Below are positions 12,596 to 25,389 of a stretch of 64,000 nucleotides of DNA, piece after piece. The first letter of the stretch is position 1. Each line of letters opens with the position of its first letter. The DNA is taken from the NCBI GenBank assembly GCA_035235625.1, contig CP141144.1:32920014-32984013 (forward strand). The letters are read 5' to 3'. The position numbers and the translations under genes are program-made. This DNA comes from Saururus chinensis. Taxonomy: Eukaryota > Streptophyta > Magnoliopsida > Piperales > Saururaceae. The notes beneath the pieces are model-generated. The model was not told the DNA's origin. It worked only from the letters and a program-made list of their open reading frames with translations, and did not search any database.

Positions 12596-13200
12596 GGCTA
12601 AGATTAATGAGATGAATTTTGTTCGATGAATCCAGCTATAAGCTAACACATCCTTCCACTCTCATAAATTTCAATAGTAAATTCACCAAAAATAGAGGGA
12701 AAACAATGGACAAAGAAATAACCTCATCTTCTTATTCATCAGAATATCATAAAACTATAGAACTTATGGACTTCATAGAAGAGCCAAGTATTTATACAAC
12801 TCCTATTGGCATAACTGTAAATAAAGAGTCTAATATCTAACTACCTTATGACTAACCAATCATAATTTAGGAAAACTAATTAGAAAATCCGTAAATAATA
12901 AAATCAATACACAATAAAGATGGTTTAGAAAGAAAAATACTAAAAATAAACCAAATTGGAATGAAACTCTAATCCAAGACAAATTAAAAAACGGTGGCAC
13001 TAAAGGATTGTTAGCCTCTATAGACCGATTGATTGCCAAAGAGAAAATTTTGTTTTTTTTTGTTTTTCTCCGATCCCTACACTCCATATTTATCAATGCC
13101 AATTGGTCTGATCATCTTCCCATGACTCAAAAGAATTCATCCTTGAATTCATATTATTATCATCTAAAGCATCACAAAAATAAAGAATGAGATATTTAAG

Positions 13201-14605
13201 TATGACACCCTATTTTTCGATTATGCTTAACCCAAAAGGTTAGGGGTAATTATATAATTTTTAATTTAATTTTAATGGGTTTTAAGGGATGTAATTTTTG
13301 TATTTGGTTAGAGCTCGAAGTAACGAGAGTAACAAACCAAAGAACGAGAGAAATGGAGATCGGGAGCGAAAGTTACTGCCTCAAGAAACATGCCACATGG
13401 GTGAGACCCACTTAAAAACTACAAGATATCCTACCCATATGTGGTCTAGATTTGAAGGGTTTGTCAATACGAGTCCATCGGTAGTAATAATGTGTGATCC
13501 GACTTTGGAGCAAGAAGATATAGTATTTTAAAATTTTGTAAATAAAAGAATAAAAAATATTATTTATTGCCACGTGGCAGCACTTGGATGTGTTAGGAAA
13601 CTAACCCACTTCAGATCGCGTTCAAAAAACTGATGCATGTCTGGCAAATGCGTCTAATGCCTGACACACGACGCGTGTGTGCATGGTTGTCATTTCTATA
13701 TAAACCACTGTTCTTCATTTCAGAAACATTCTGAAACTTATTTTATTCATTTCTTACTTGTTTGAAGTTCAATTCGAGTCATTCAAAAGACATTGTTAGC
13801 TAATTTGAGGGTATTCTACGCAATGCTAGCATTCATTCCTTGAGTTGGTGACTCCATAAGGGGGAAACACTTAGGAGTAAGTAGAGACTATGCCTATCAC
13901 CCTTGAATACCAAAGAGATGTTTATGGAGTAATTCTGAGTCCGTTTTCTTTTGTTTCAAAAGGCGTTCTTAGCTAATTTGAGGGTGTTCTATGCAATGAA
14001 AGCGTCCATTTCTTGAGTTAGCATCTCCATAAGGGGGAAACACTCCAAAGCAAGAGGAGACTTTGCCCTGTCACACTCTAGCCCCGAGGAAAGAGAAGTG
14101 GCTAAGAATAAGGGGAGGTTCCATTTTCCATCATTGGGCTACCACAAAGAGAGTGGCCCCGAGTAGGGGAGGCTTTGTCCTCCATCAAAGGGCCATAAGA
14201 TCTTTGTCTGATTCCTAATTATTTATTTGGATATAAGAATATACATATTTTAACGTATATGATTTTCTTGATGCGTGATGCATGTAATAGCCAATAGGCA
14301 TAACTATATTTGGATCAGATCGTATTGGAGTAACGTCAGAGATGGTATCCAATATGTATGTAGGTAACCAACGGTATGATAACGTTGGTCCAATCCAAAT
14401 AAGTTATAAAATTAGGTTTGTTTTGATCTACGCACAACGGAATGCCATAGCTTCGTAGTCCTTAGAAGAACGTTATGACTCACATTTAGTGTCTTCTGCT
14501 CCTGGTTGCTCTCGATTTTAAATTTTTTTGTTTATTTTATTTACTCATATTTTGTCTTCCAAATAATCCCCAATCCGAGTTGGGTTTCCGGATCGGGGTG
14601 TTACA
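13201..14605 (+). mobile_element. Solo LTR (Ty3/gypsy) inserted in the chromovirus fossil
   Basis: It begins TATGACACCC and ends GGGGTGTTACA, giving near-matching inverted ends. The flanks are TTAAG (13196-13200) and TTAAC (14606-14610), close to a 5-bp target duplication. The uninterrupted target can be read in the related copy at about 19452-19475 (GAGATGTTTAACAC), which confirms the borders. No PBS or coding region is attached. A TATA-like CTATATAAAC lies near 13697. A stretch near 13450-13480 (GAAGGGTTTGTCAATACGAG) matches 60855-60875 in the LTR at 60620-62275, so the two are relatives. Confidence 0.7.
13785..14130 (+). repeat. About 172-bp tandem duplication inside the solo LTR
   Basis: The block with TTAGCTAATTTGAGGGT, a TTCTACGCAATG-like word, CTCCATAAGGGGGAAACACT and a following GAGACT word is present twice, starting near 13797 and 13969. 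The two units are clearly diverged. They lie downstream of the LTR TATA-like box, so the duplicated part would fall in the R/U5 region. Confidence 0.65.
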
Positions 14606-17600
14606 TTAACTAAAAACATTTGATGTGCAAATGTAACTAAGAAGCTTGAGTCAATATGCATTAAAATTAATCTTTTGCATAATCTCTAAAGGTCCAACCA
14701 TCCTTACTAATAATTTATTGTACTCTCCAATAGGAAATCTATCTTTGGTCAAAACTGCGCAGACAATTTCACCAACATAAAAGTGTACATGTCTTTGTTT
14801 TAAATCTTTAGCTGCCTTACACTTATCATTAAACAACTACAATCTCTAAAAGTATCAGAATAAATATCATGCAGTGTGATATAAAGTCTTCAGCTTGGCC
14901 ATTTAACGTCTTCACATTTAGAATAGGAATTAAATCTAATGGAGAATGAGTATTGAAACCACAAACAATAGTAAATTGACCAAATCTTGTACTTTGACTC
15001 ACACTCCTATTTTAAGCAAATTAAGCCTGTATAAGTGTTGATCTCACAATTTGAGATTAGCACTAAGCAAACTTCTCAATAAGTTTCCTAAGGATCAATT
15101 AACTACCTTTGTCTGTCCATCTATTTGGGGATGCTAAGCACTACTAAAATCCAAAGAAGTATTTGCCGGTTTCCATAGAAAGCGCAAAAAAATGACTTAG
15201 AAACAAGTACCTCTATTATAAACAATAGACAATGGTAAACTAGGTAAATGATATATCTCCGGAAAGTATATTAATGCAACATGAGATATATCATTGGTTT
15301 TTTTGCAAGTAATGAAATGTACCATCTTGGAGAATCTGTTAACAACGACATATTTGGCATCCATCCCTCTTTGAGGGCAAGGTAGTTCAAGAACAATGTC
15401 CAATCTAATGTTTGACCATGGCAGAGATGGGGTAGGCAAAGACATGTAAAATCTAGCATTCATAGATGTCCCTTTAGCCATATGGCATATTTGACACCTC
15501 ACAACTAATCTATACACTTCTCTTTGCAAAGATGTCCAAAAATAAGAAGAAGAAACAAGTTGAAAAATCTTATCTCTTTGGATATGACCCTCATTATGCA
15601 TCTCTGTAATGATCTTTGAGGACATACTACAAGTAAGAACACATAACTGACTGCCTTTGAAAAAACCCATCATGCAACAAATAATCTGATTTATGTCTTG
15701 TCTCTAGTTTAGATAAAACATTAGCAAAGAAAGGATAAACAATCAATAGCTCCTAAAATGATTAACTACAAAAGTAAACTCCTACAAATAAGAGGCCCAC
15801 ATGCATGCCTAACAGATAATTTCTCTTGGCTATTAATATTCTTAAGAGTAGAATGATCAGAATAAAGAATAAACTCCATATGAATCAAATAATGCCTCAA
15901 ATGTCGAGGAGTTTGGAGAATTAAAATAAAACTTATCATATAAAATATATCTTCCTTGTGCTTCTGATAACTTCTCACTGAAATAAACAATTGGACAACC
16001 CTTCTTGAATTTAGGAATACTAAGCTTGGAAGCATAACAACACAACTTAAAAGTCTTGGCAAAGTTAGGTATAGCTAATACATGCGCTGAAATAAGTTTT
16101 TACTTAATAAGAGCAAATGCTCCTTCAACTTCATAGTCTAAACAAAAGATTATAACTTCATATAATTAGTAATGGGTAATAAACCTCTAGTAGAAATAAG
16201 CTAACCCATGGAAACTTTGTACCTCATGCATATTAGTAGGTCTTGGCTAATGTTTCACCACATCGACCTTAGTTTTAGCCACATCTATTCCATCCTTTGA
16301 GAGAACTTATCTAAGGAAGATTACAAAGCCTCACTCACATAAAAGAACACTTCCTAATAACTGCAAAAAGTCTATCCCTGCGAAAGACAACTAAAACATA
16401 CCATAGATATTATAAGTGAGAATCAATATTAGAGCTATAAAAAAAATTATCATCAAAATAGACTACAAATCTGTTAATAAGCAGTCCAAGAGATTGGTTC
16501 ATCACCTTCATGAATGTGCTAGAGGCATTATACAACCCAAAAGGCATGACCAACTATTCATATAACCCTTCTATTGTCTTGAAAGTTGTCTCTCATTCAT
16601 CACCTAGTCTAATTCTAATTTGATGATATTTATTTTTCAAATCTAGTCTGTTAAAGATAGAAACACCACTCAACTTATCAAGTAAATCATCAAGGAAGGA
16701 AATAGAAAAATGGTACTTAACAATAATTTTAATTAATGGCTCTACTATCCACACACATACGCCAGCTACCATCCTTCTTTGGTGCAACTAAAGCTAACAC
16801 AACACATGGATTCAGACTCTCTCTATTATGTCATTTGATTAACAGCTGAAGGACTTGTTACCAAAGCTATTCATGCTCCTTTGGGCTCAACCTATAATAT
16901 GGACGATTAGGGAGTGCAGATCCAGGTACAAGCTCAATATGATGTTGGATCTTTCTAAGGGGTGGCAATCCATTGGGTAGGGACTCCGAAAAAAATATCA
17001 TGGTACTCATGAACCAAAGGTTTAACTTCCTCAGGAATATCATTACCTTAGCTATCCTCATCAGAAACCAAATCATAAACAACATCATATTCCTTCAATT
17101 TTTCAAGGTGTTTTTCCCTAGAAAATAGTGAACTTGTTGTTGCATTGGGGTTTAATCACCACATCCTTATGTGACACAAAACCAATTTTTGTGCTATTTC
17201 AAGCAAAGCGATATCTGTTCTTATGACCATCATGTGTTACACATCGAACATATTACTAAGAATGCCCAAGTAATAAATGACAAGCATCTATAACAACAAT
17301 ATTACATCATATCTTATCCTTATATGCAGAACTAATAGAGAACGGGACTAAACATCATTAAGAGACTTTGTACCTCACTTTCTTTCTTTAGTCAAAAAAG
17401 TGTGTATGGATGGGGTGTAGTGCTCAGTTGAATCTTTTGAACTGCCACTTCAACCACCACATTGTCACAACTTCTGGAATGAATCATAAGATGTCAAACC
17501 TTACTCCCAATAGTGCAAGTAGTATAAAATAATTAATCCTCAACTAATAATCACCCTCCATATCTTTAGGGGAAAATAAAGGCGACAGGCCACCAAAGCT

Positions 17601-20238
17601 TCTCTATGATCATCTTCTACTATCTCTTCATTCGTTTCATCATGACATATAGGATTACTGTAATCAAAAGAAATATCATCAAATTCAAGATTCTCATCTT
17701 ATTCAATGAATAATCCTTTACTGTTCCGGTTATTAAGAGAACAATTAGCCACTCAATGACCCATTCCACCATATTTAAAAAACTTTGGACCAGTCCTTGT
17801 AGAAGAGGCTTTCGTTGTGTTCTTGGTGATTTGAGGTGCAGGCTTGCACGAGGCATGAACACTACCTGAATTAGTGGCAACCTTTGTGGCTACATAAGCA
17901 AATTAATAAGGCCTTGTTGCTTCTCCAAGTAGAGCACTCTAGAATGCACTTACTACAAAGAAAAAATTATGGAACAAATTCATGGTCTCTTTGCAATTTT
18001 GACTCATACATCCAATATAACGAGACACAAGTTGTTCATCTGATTCAGCCTAGCTAATATGATGTAGCAATTAGTAAAACTCCTCAGTGTACTCATCCAC
18101 CGTTTTCACCATTATCGTAGGTCTCCTAATCACTGATACTTCACTTGAGCAAACTTGTAGGGTAGAAAGCCTTGCCTCATATGCTTCTTCAACTTCTCTC
18201 GTTCAATGATCTTTAGCTTGCATTGGCATGCACGAGTAGATTTGATTTGTTGTCACCATGCGGCCGCTCGATCCTAGAAATAAGTCACCACTAACGGAAC
18301 ATGCTTGTCTTCCGAAATCTCCTTGAAGTCAAGAATGCATTTTACATTAGCAATCCAATCTAGGAAATCTTCAGACTGCATCCCCCCATGAAATTCAGAG
18401 ATGTCCATCTTCAAACCAGCATCCCGAGCACTGATTCTCCATATCAGGGGCATAAGCCTCCCGTCTCCTTGGCACTCTTGGCAAGAATCACCCATGTTGA
18501 CTGACCTTGCAGTGAGGCAAGTGGTCTACCTCCTCATCACCACGCAGGGTAGCGTTGGTGAAAGAATTCTTGTTGTGGGCATCAACCTCTGGCTCATCAC
18601 CTCATCTTCGACATTGGGTTTTACCAAGTTGTGGTTTTGACAAGCAACGACGACCATCAAATCTGCCATCTGAAGTGTCAGTTGCTCAACTTATCGTGGC
18701 AACCTTTCTATTCAACATGATCATCGATCTCATCAATTCCTAGAACATATCCTCCACAACCTCAAGGTGACATGTTGGACCTACGTAGGGACATCAAATG
18801 ATGCAATGCAGGATTAATGAGATGAATTTTATTCAATGATTCCACCTACAGGTGCACACAACCCTCCTCGCTTGCAAAATTTCAATTGTAAATTCATAGA
18901 AAATAGTGGGTGAACAAAGGAGAAATGAACAACCACTTCTTCTTCTCCATCAGAAGATTACATAACTTATTACCTTCTTTGAAGAGCTAAGTATTTATAT
19001 AACTCCTATTGGCATAATTGTAAATAATGAGTCCAATTTCTAACTACCTGATGACTAACCAATCAAAATTAAGGAACATTAATGAGAAAATAAAAAATAA
19101 TCAAAGGAATATGGAACAAAGACTCCTAGGAAAGCAAACTACAGAAAAGAAAACAAATTGGAATAAAATTCTAACCCAAAACAATGTAATAAACATTATC
19201 ACTAAAGGATTGATTGATTGCTGAGAAAGGGCAATTGATTGCCAACTCTCAAATTCGTTTTATACTAAATGTTTTCATGTCTCTATCGATCGCTAGCCCG
19301 ATCAATCAATCCCTAAAGATTTTTTTTTCTTTGTGCGATCCCAACACTATATATGTCAAGGCCAATGGGTGTGTATCATCCTCCCATGGCTCAAAAGAAT
19401 ATGTCCTTCAATTCACATAATTATCATTTGAAGCATGACCAAGATAAGGAATGAGATGTTTAACACGGAAAACGTTTGAAGTGCAAATATGACTAGGAAG
19501 CTTGAATCAATAGGCATTAAAATTAATCTTTTAAAGAATCTCCAAAGGCCCAACCTTCCTTTCTACTAATTTAATGTACTCATCAACCAAAAATCTGTCT
19601 ATTGTCAAAACAACCCAAATAAAATCACCAACATGAAAGTCTACATGTCTTCATTTTACATATCCAGCTTTATACTTATCATTAGAATCCTTCATTTTCT
19701 TAAGTGTATTAGAATGAATATCTTGCAAGTGTATATAAAGTCTTCAGCTTGACCATTCAACCTCTTCACATCTAGAATAAGAAATATCCTCTTCTTCTTC
19801 TTAAAAATATCAAAAAATTATAGAACTTATTACCTTCATAGAAAGGCCAAGTATTTATACAACTCCTAGATACATAACTGTTAATAAAGAGTCTAATTTT
19901 TAACTACCTTATGACTAACCAATCAAAATTAAGAAAAACTAATGGAAAAATCCCTAAATAATGAAAGGAATATGGAATAAAGAATCCTAGAAAAGTAAAT
20001 TACTAAAAAGAAACCAAATCAGAATGAAATTCTAATCCAAAAAAAAGCAAAAAATCATATTGTTGAAGGATCGATCGATCGCTAAGATTGGGCGATCGAT
20101 AGCTAACTCTTGGCTTCATTTTATACTAAACATTTTCACGTCCTGATTGATCGTTTTACAAAATTGATTGATTGCATGTATAGACCGATCAATTGCTAGA
20201 GAGAAAATTTTATTTTTTCTTTGTTGGGCCCCAATGCT

Positions 20239-21958
20239 GCATATCTATCAATGCTAATTGGTTTGCATCAAGTAGTGGCAAAAATAATAGTTATGTATGT
20301 AGCATAGGGTTCTCCTACCCCATTGTGGACCACCTAACTTGTTTTCATGCATTAGATTCTCTCATGATTATGCAAGTTATAGGTATACACTAAGTTACTA
20401 ATTTTGCCCCATCCAATATATCACATCAATAATATATTATGATTCTAGACATGTAGATAGATTAACCTTGTCTATAACACCATGTTGCTATACCCTATGT
20501 TTTTTAAATCAATTTTTCATAAAAACTTCTAGGGGAAAGATTAATAATACCACCATTTATTCAAATCTCACATAAAGAATAACTTAGGTGTCACTTCCCT
20601 GTTTTTAGAGACAATGAATATAAAACAAGGTATATAATACTATTGACTAGTATAAAACCAACATAGCACAATGTAGTGGTGCAGGTACTATTCATCTTAC
20701 TCTAACTTCTAATGTGTTGGCAATCATGTCAATGATTAGGATGAAAATGAATCATGACCGAACTAGAACACCAAAAATTATCATACACTAAACATCATTC
20801 TTACATCATTTGACCATAAACCCTTCATGAAAAACTATGATTTTAGTCATTTAATCATCATGAATAAAAAATACCATCTTTTATTCTAAGATGGCATAAT
20901 TTTAAAAAATAACTACAATATAACACATCAATTTGCATACAGTTAGATCAAGAATGTCCATTTAAACCATTAAATGGTTAAAAGGTTTAGTAATCCAACC
21001 TTATCTCTTGATAAAATACTCAAGGTCTCTGCAAAATTTTTCCTTTCTCTACTTCCTCTTGTGTTGTTCCCTAACTATCTCCTTGTGACAAAGATTCTAA
21101 AAAAAATCGGGTTGTAGGACATCAAAGAATATTTATAAGGGAGTAAAGTAACCAAATTCTGGTGCATAATTGTGTGAATAATTGCATGTAACCGTTTCTT
21201 AAGGTAAACTTGAACGTGGTGACACGTCTATCACAATTCACTGACATGTTAGTAGTTCTTCCAATGAATTTAGCAAAACTACCAATGTTACTATCAATAC
21301 ATCATGTCCTGCTAATAGTAGAAATTAAGCTTAGTTGAAATGCACATCAACATGTCAATGCATGCTAACAAAAACTTCTTTGTTCTTGTAACTCAATACA
21401 TTCTTATAAATGTACTTCTCTTTGTCAGTCTTAAATTTATCACTATTGCTACTTTCTAAGTTTTGTACTAAAAAGAATTACCTTCATCGATGTTTCTGTT
21501 AACATGTTGAAGTCGATGTCGATGACATAGAAAGTAATATTTTAAAATAAACTACAACCGACCATCCCAAACACGTAAAATACCTAAAAAGTTCATGGTA
21601 TCACATCATATGTCCACAGTCCATAAGAACAAGCTTCAAAACTACAATTTTGGCATGTGAAACAAAAAACCATAATAAGATGCTTTCTAAATAGCAATCA
21701 ATCATTCATTAACCAGCCCTAACATCATATATTAAGTATCATAATGGTAGTTCCTACCTCAATTAAGGAAAAATATGTTCTCCAAGTGCTTCTATGGTGA
21801 AATTGAGTTGCTTTCTCCTTCTTTAAGAACTTTCAGTGCTGATATGGACACCAATCTCAATCACTAAAGGAAGGAGGAGAGGGAGATGAGAGAGAGATGG
21901 AGGAGAGTGAAGTGATCACACCAAAAGGATAAGAGAGTGTGTGTGATGTAAGAAAATA
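20239..21958. other. AT-rich intergenic DNA, nothing recognised
   Basis: No gene or known element is visible on either strand. A short purine-rich GAGAGAGATGGAGGAGAG stretch lies near 21880-21910. The region probably contains old decayed repeats, but I cannot name one. Confidence 0.4.
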
Positions 21959-23225
21959 TGTTGTTATATATAATAAAATTGGCTAATTTCGATGATCAAA
22001 CAATGTCAAAACTTCATGTACAATTTTATTCCTTAAGATTCTGATTAGATTTAGTTGTGATCAAGTTAGATTTTAAATTAAAAGACTTGAAAAATAGGAA
22101 CATATGTGTTCTAAAAGTTCAAGTATGAAGACTACATTGAGTATTGGAGATTTAAAAGTATGATACACACACTCACGTATGAAATAAGTTAAAATTAAGT
22201 TAAAAAAATTTATTGGAGTGATTTTGGAAGTTTTAACACATTCTAGGTCAAAATCTTAAAAATTGTTCATGAACACAGGATTTGTATGAATCTATCTTTT
22301 AATAAATATTTTTTTATTTTAAACCGACGTAAACATCGATTAATCCCCTGCTACAATAGATCAATAGATTGAGAAATTTGTTTAGGTAGAGACAATGATT
22401 GATCAAGCACTTGTTTAAACGATCGCTCTCTTGATTGATTAATCACATGTTGAAATGATCGCTCTCTTGACCCCATGTTACCTAGTTTAAGAATTCTGAA
22501 AGAAAAGTTATTTCCTACTTTGGATTCTTTTACCCCAACTAACTGAAAACACTATAAAGCAGCTAGGTATGGATGAAATTGTAAGGATAAAAATCATTAT
22601 TCAATTTTAGAAAAGGGAGAATCCTTTTGCCTAATTTTTCCTTGATCCACCTTTGATTTGTGAGCGAATGTTCTTCATGGTGAGAGATACACAACAAGAG
22701 TACAATACACACATACATGAGTTTGAGGAGAAGTAATTGAATCTTCATCAAGTAGTGATTAAAGAGTCTCAAAACAAATCAACAATAAAAAATAAGTTTT
22801 GATTGAGGAATGAGAAGGAGACAAAGATGACAGAGGAAAAAATTTTCAAGACTTTGAGGAGAATACTTGAAGGCCAACAATAAATGAGGAGAAGTTATAA
22901 ACAAAAGAATTTTGTGTTGGTGTCGCAAAGGAGGTTGGTGGCATTTATTGGTCTTGTATGAGGACTTGCTTACCAGTGAATTGAATTGGTCAAGAGAAAA
23001 GTTAATGTGATTTTTTACCCTAGTTTGGGTTTGTGTCCTTTGCAAGCTATTGACTTTGTGCTTTGATTGATTGATAGGTTGATGATGAATGTGTGTAGAG
23101 TTTAAACTTTTATTATTTTTGCTAAGTAAACAAAATTACAAGCATAGAAGCCAAACTTCTTAATTCTTGCTTTGTTGAAATATTTTTAGGAGCTTTTTGG
23201 TGATCTGTTAGGTTGATTAAATGGA
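21959..23225 (+). mobile_element. Copia LTR copy (same family as 5886)
   Basis: It shares with 5886-7150 the start (GGCTAATTT...GATCAAA), the ATTAGATTTAGTTGTGATCAAG word, a GATCGCTC cluster, and the later run from GAGGAATGAGAAGGAGAC to TTGATTGATTGATAGG. No gag follows, and no target duplication was settled. The right border is approximate. It is an old, broken LTR copy. Confidence 0.5.
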
Positions 23226-23883
23226 TATCAAACTCTAAAGTGGTGTAGGTGGGGAAAGGAGAGAGGGAGGGAGGTTTTATTTATAGGGGGAGTTTTTCTC
23301 TTAGCTAAGTTTTCTTATTTGATCCAATCTAAGTCTCTCTCCAACCAATCAGAAATTATCCCTCCTAATTTGAATAAATTGATTTCAAAATTAAAAGATA
23401 TTGAACTACGTAGTAGCTTGGTGCCAAAGCCACACTTGTGGGTGACTGGAGGACCAATTTAGTGTATTTCTTGCCCTGTCTAGGGAACATTTACTAGTTC
23501 AACCCATATTTCCTTGGTTTTAAACACTTTTTTCATCTTGTTTTCTCCTGACCAACTCTAATAGTCTCTACAACAAGGATAGAGTGTTATCGGGTACCTT
23601 CTTGAGTAAGTCCCATATGCTCGTAGGAGAAACAATCGTACTTGAGTCACTAGGGTCAAGTTGCAAAGACTAGTCCACACATTAACCTAACATGAACCCT
23701 TCAATGAAGGTTGTGTATTTTCTCCTTCCCCTTCATTTGGTCAAAATTCTTGAATTTTGATTAGCTGAGTTGACTAGGTTGATTGGGCATCCCTACATTT
23801 TTGGCTAAAATAGGAAAGTTCCCACCTACTACCCTTAATCGTCATGGGGTAAACGTTAACCTCTTGTAGTGGTCTAGGTTAAC
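23226..23883. other. Unassigned interspersed sequence between two copia LTR copies
   Basis: This 660-bp segment is less AT-rich than its neighbours and contains TTTATTTATAGGGGGAG near 23277 (TATA-like) and CCAATCAGAAATTATCC. It may be part of another LTR, read on the minus strand, but I find no second copy in the window to prove it. Confidence 0.3.
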
Positions 23884-25380
23884 TTGTTAGAGCATATGGT
23901 TATATGTGATGTAAGTAGCTTGATTTTGATGAACAAAATTGTGTCCAAAGGGTGAATGTTTTAAGGCGTATGGTTCTGATAAAGATTAGTGATGTGATCA
24001 ACATCAAATTTGGAATATATAGACATTAAAAAGAAGAGCTAACAAATTCTGATTTTCGAGATGGAAGATTAACAAAGTGATAAACCTCACTGGTAAATTA
24101 TTACACACTCACATGCACAAACACTTAGATTTTATCATAGAAAACCTTTATAAGTATTTTTGAGAGACAAAAAAGACAAAATTTATAATTACTGTTCAAA
24201 AGTGACGATCGTTCAAATTTATCTTAGAAAACCTTTGAATGTGTTTTTTTATAGTTTTGGACAAAAAAGATAAAAATCGTAATTATTGTTCAAAAGCAAA
24301 CAATCATCCTTGAAAATTAATTAGTCGATGTTGAATGATTTTTTAGATTGTTTACAAACAAACTATCTATCATCTGTTTTGAGTATAGATCAATCGGTTG
24401 ACCAAATCATCAATTGCAGTAACCTGAATAAGCAATTACAGGCTTAAAGGATCAATTGGTTCTTAACATACAAATTTCAATAACTTTAACAATAAATCAT
24501 GTTGAGGAAGGATTGATTTATTGAGTGTCTGAATTCGAACATAACAGGGAAAGATCAATCACTATGTGGAACAGTGAATAGCTCTATCCTTAGTTGCTTG
24601 GTTTAAGTAAATCCAAAATTCGTTTATTCCCTATTAGAATACTAAAACCTTAGCTGACTTGTAAGACTATTAAAGGCTTTTTTGTGAAAATTAGATAGAG
24701 ATGAAGCAAAATTTCCGGGTGAAAAAAGTAAGTTTTTTGCCTAAAGTTCTTCTCTAAATTACTTTTTAATTTAATAGAAAATTAATGAAATGTTAGTGCA
24801 TTGTTTCATATACACTTTATGAAATAAAGATGAGTCATTGACACATGCCAAACACAATAGAAGTTGTTCATTAGGAGACTTGTTCAATTGTAAAGGGATC
24901 ATGAAGAAGCTTCAGCAAAACAATTGAAGGGCTTGATTGTTGAAGTGCTATTAAAGAAGACAAGGAACAAGCTCAATGGAAAAAGTATAGAGAAGGTGTC
25001 TTGGTGATTAACAATTCAATTAGAGAAGGGACTCTAGTTTTAGTAGAGGTTTGTAGTTTGAGTCCAGTAATTTCTTAATTCAGAGTGCATTGATTCAATT
25101 GAAGAGACTAGCTGACTATGATTTTTTCCCATTTCAGTTTCCCACATAAAAATCATTTGCATTGATTGATTATGATTGCATATTTTTTATACATTAATTT
25201 GTGCTGGTCCTAATTTATTTTCACTTTCTTAGTTTGCACAACTTGAAGCCCCAACTTATAGTCTTTTATTTTTATAAGGTGTTGGGCTAAAGGCATTGTG
25301 GCAATCCTCTATATTTAGAAGGATATTAAACTCCCATAACTCAAAAATGAAAATGTCACTCCAAAAATTAATATATTAAA
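23884..25380 (+). mobile_element. Copia LTR copy (same family as 5886 and 21959)
   Basis: It starts TGTTAGAGCATATGG, followed by GATTTTGATGAACAAAATTG, which fits the SIRE-type LTR start seen in the other two copies. The run near 24900-25160 (AAGAAGCTTCAGC ... TAGCTGACTATG ... TTTCAGTTTCCC) is parallel to 6700-6900 and 22850-23040. There is no attached coding region and the borders are approximate. An old fossil. Confidence 0.45.
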
Positions 25381-25389
25381 AGAAAAGTC

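Larger units (their letters stand above)
12596..20238 (-). mobile_element. Ty3/gypsy chromovirus (CRM/Reina-like) fossil with three LTRs in tandem
   Basis: Three LTR copies in the same orientation are seen at about 12596-13082, 18808-19347 and 19795-20238. Between the first two lie, in minus-strand order, a gag start (18274-18495, with LKMDISEFHGGMQSEDFLDW), a reverse transcriptase piece (16593-16787, with FNRLDLKNKYHQIRI), an RNase H piece (15766-16062), an integrase core (15197-15673, with GMDAKYVVVNRFSKMVHF) and the integrase C-terminal region (14651-14836, with FPIGEYNKL). A second integrase C-terminal piece sits at 19370-19790, between the second and third LTRs. This LTR-internal-LTR-internal-LTR order suggests unequal recombination between copies. 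It is old and broken many times. Confidence 0.7.
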
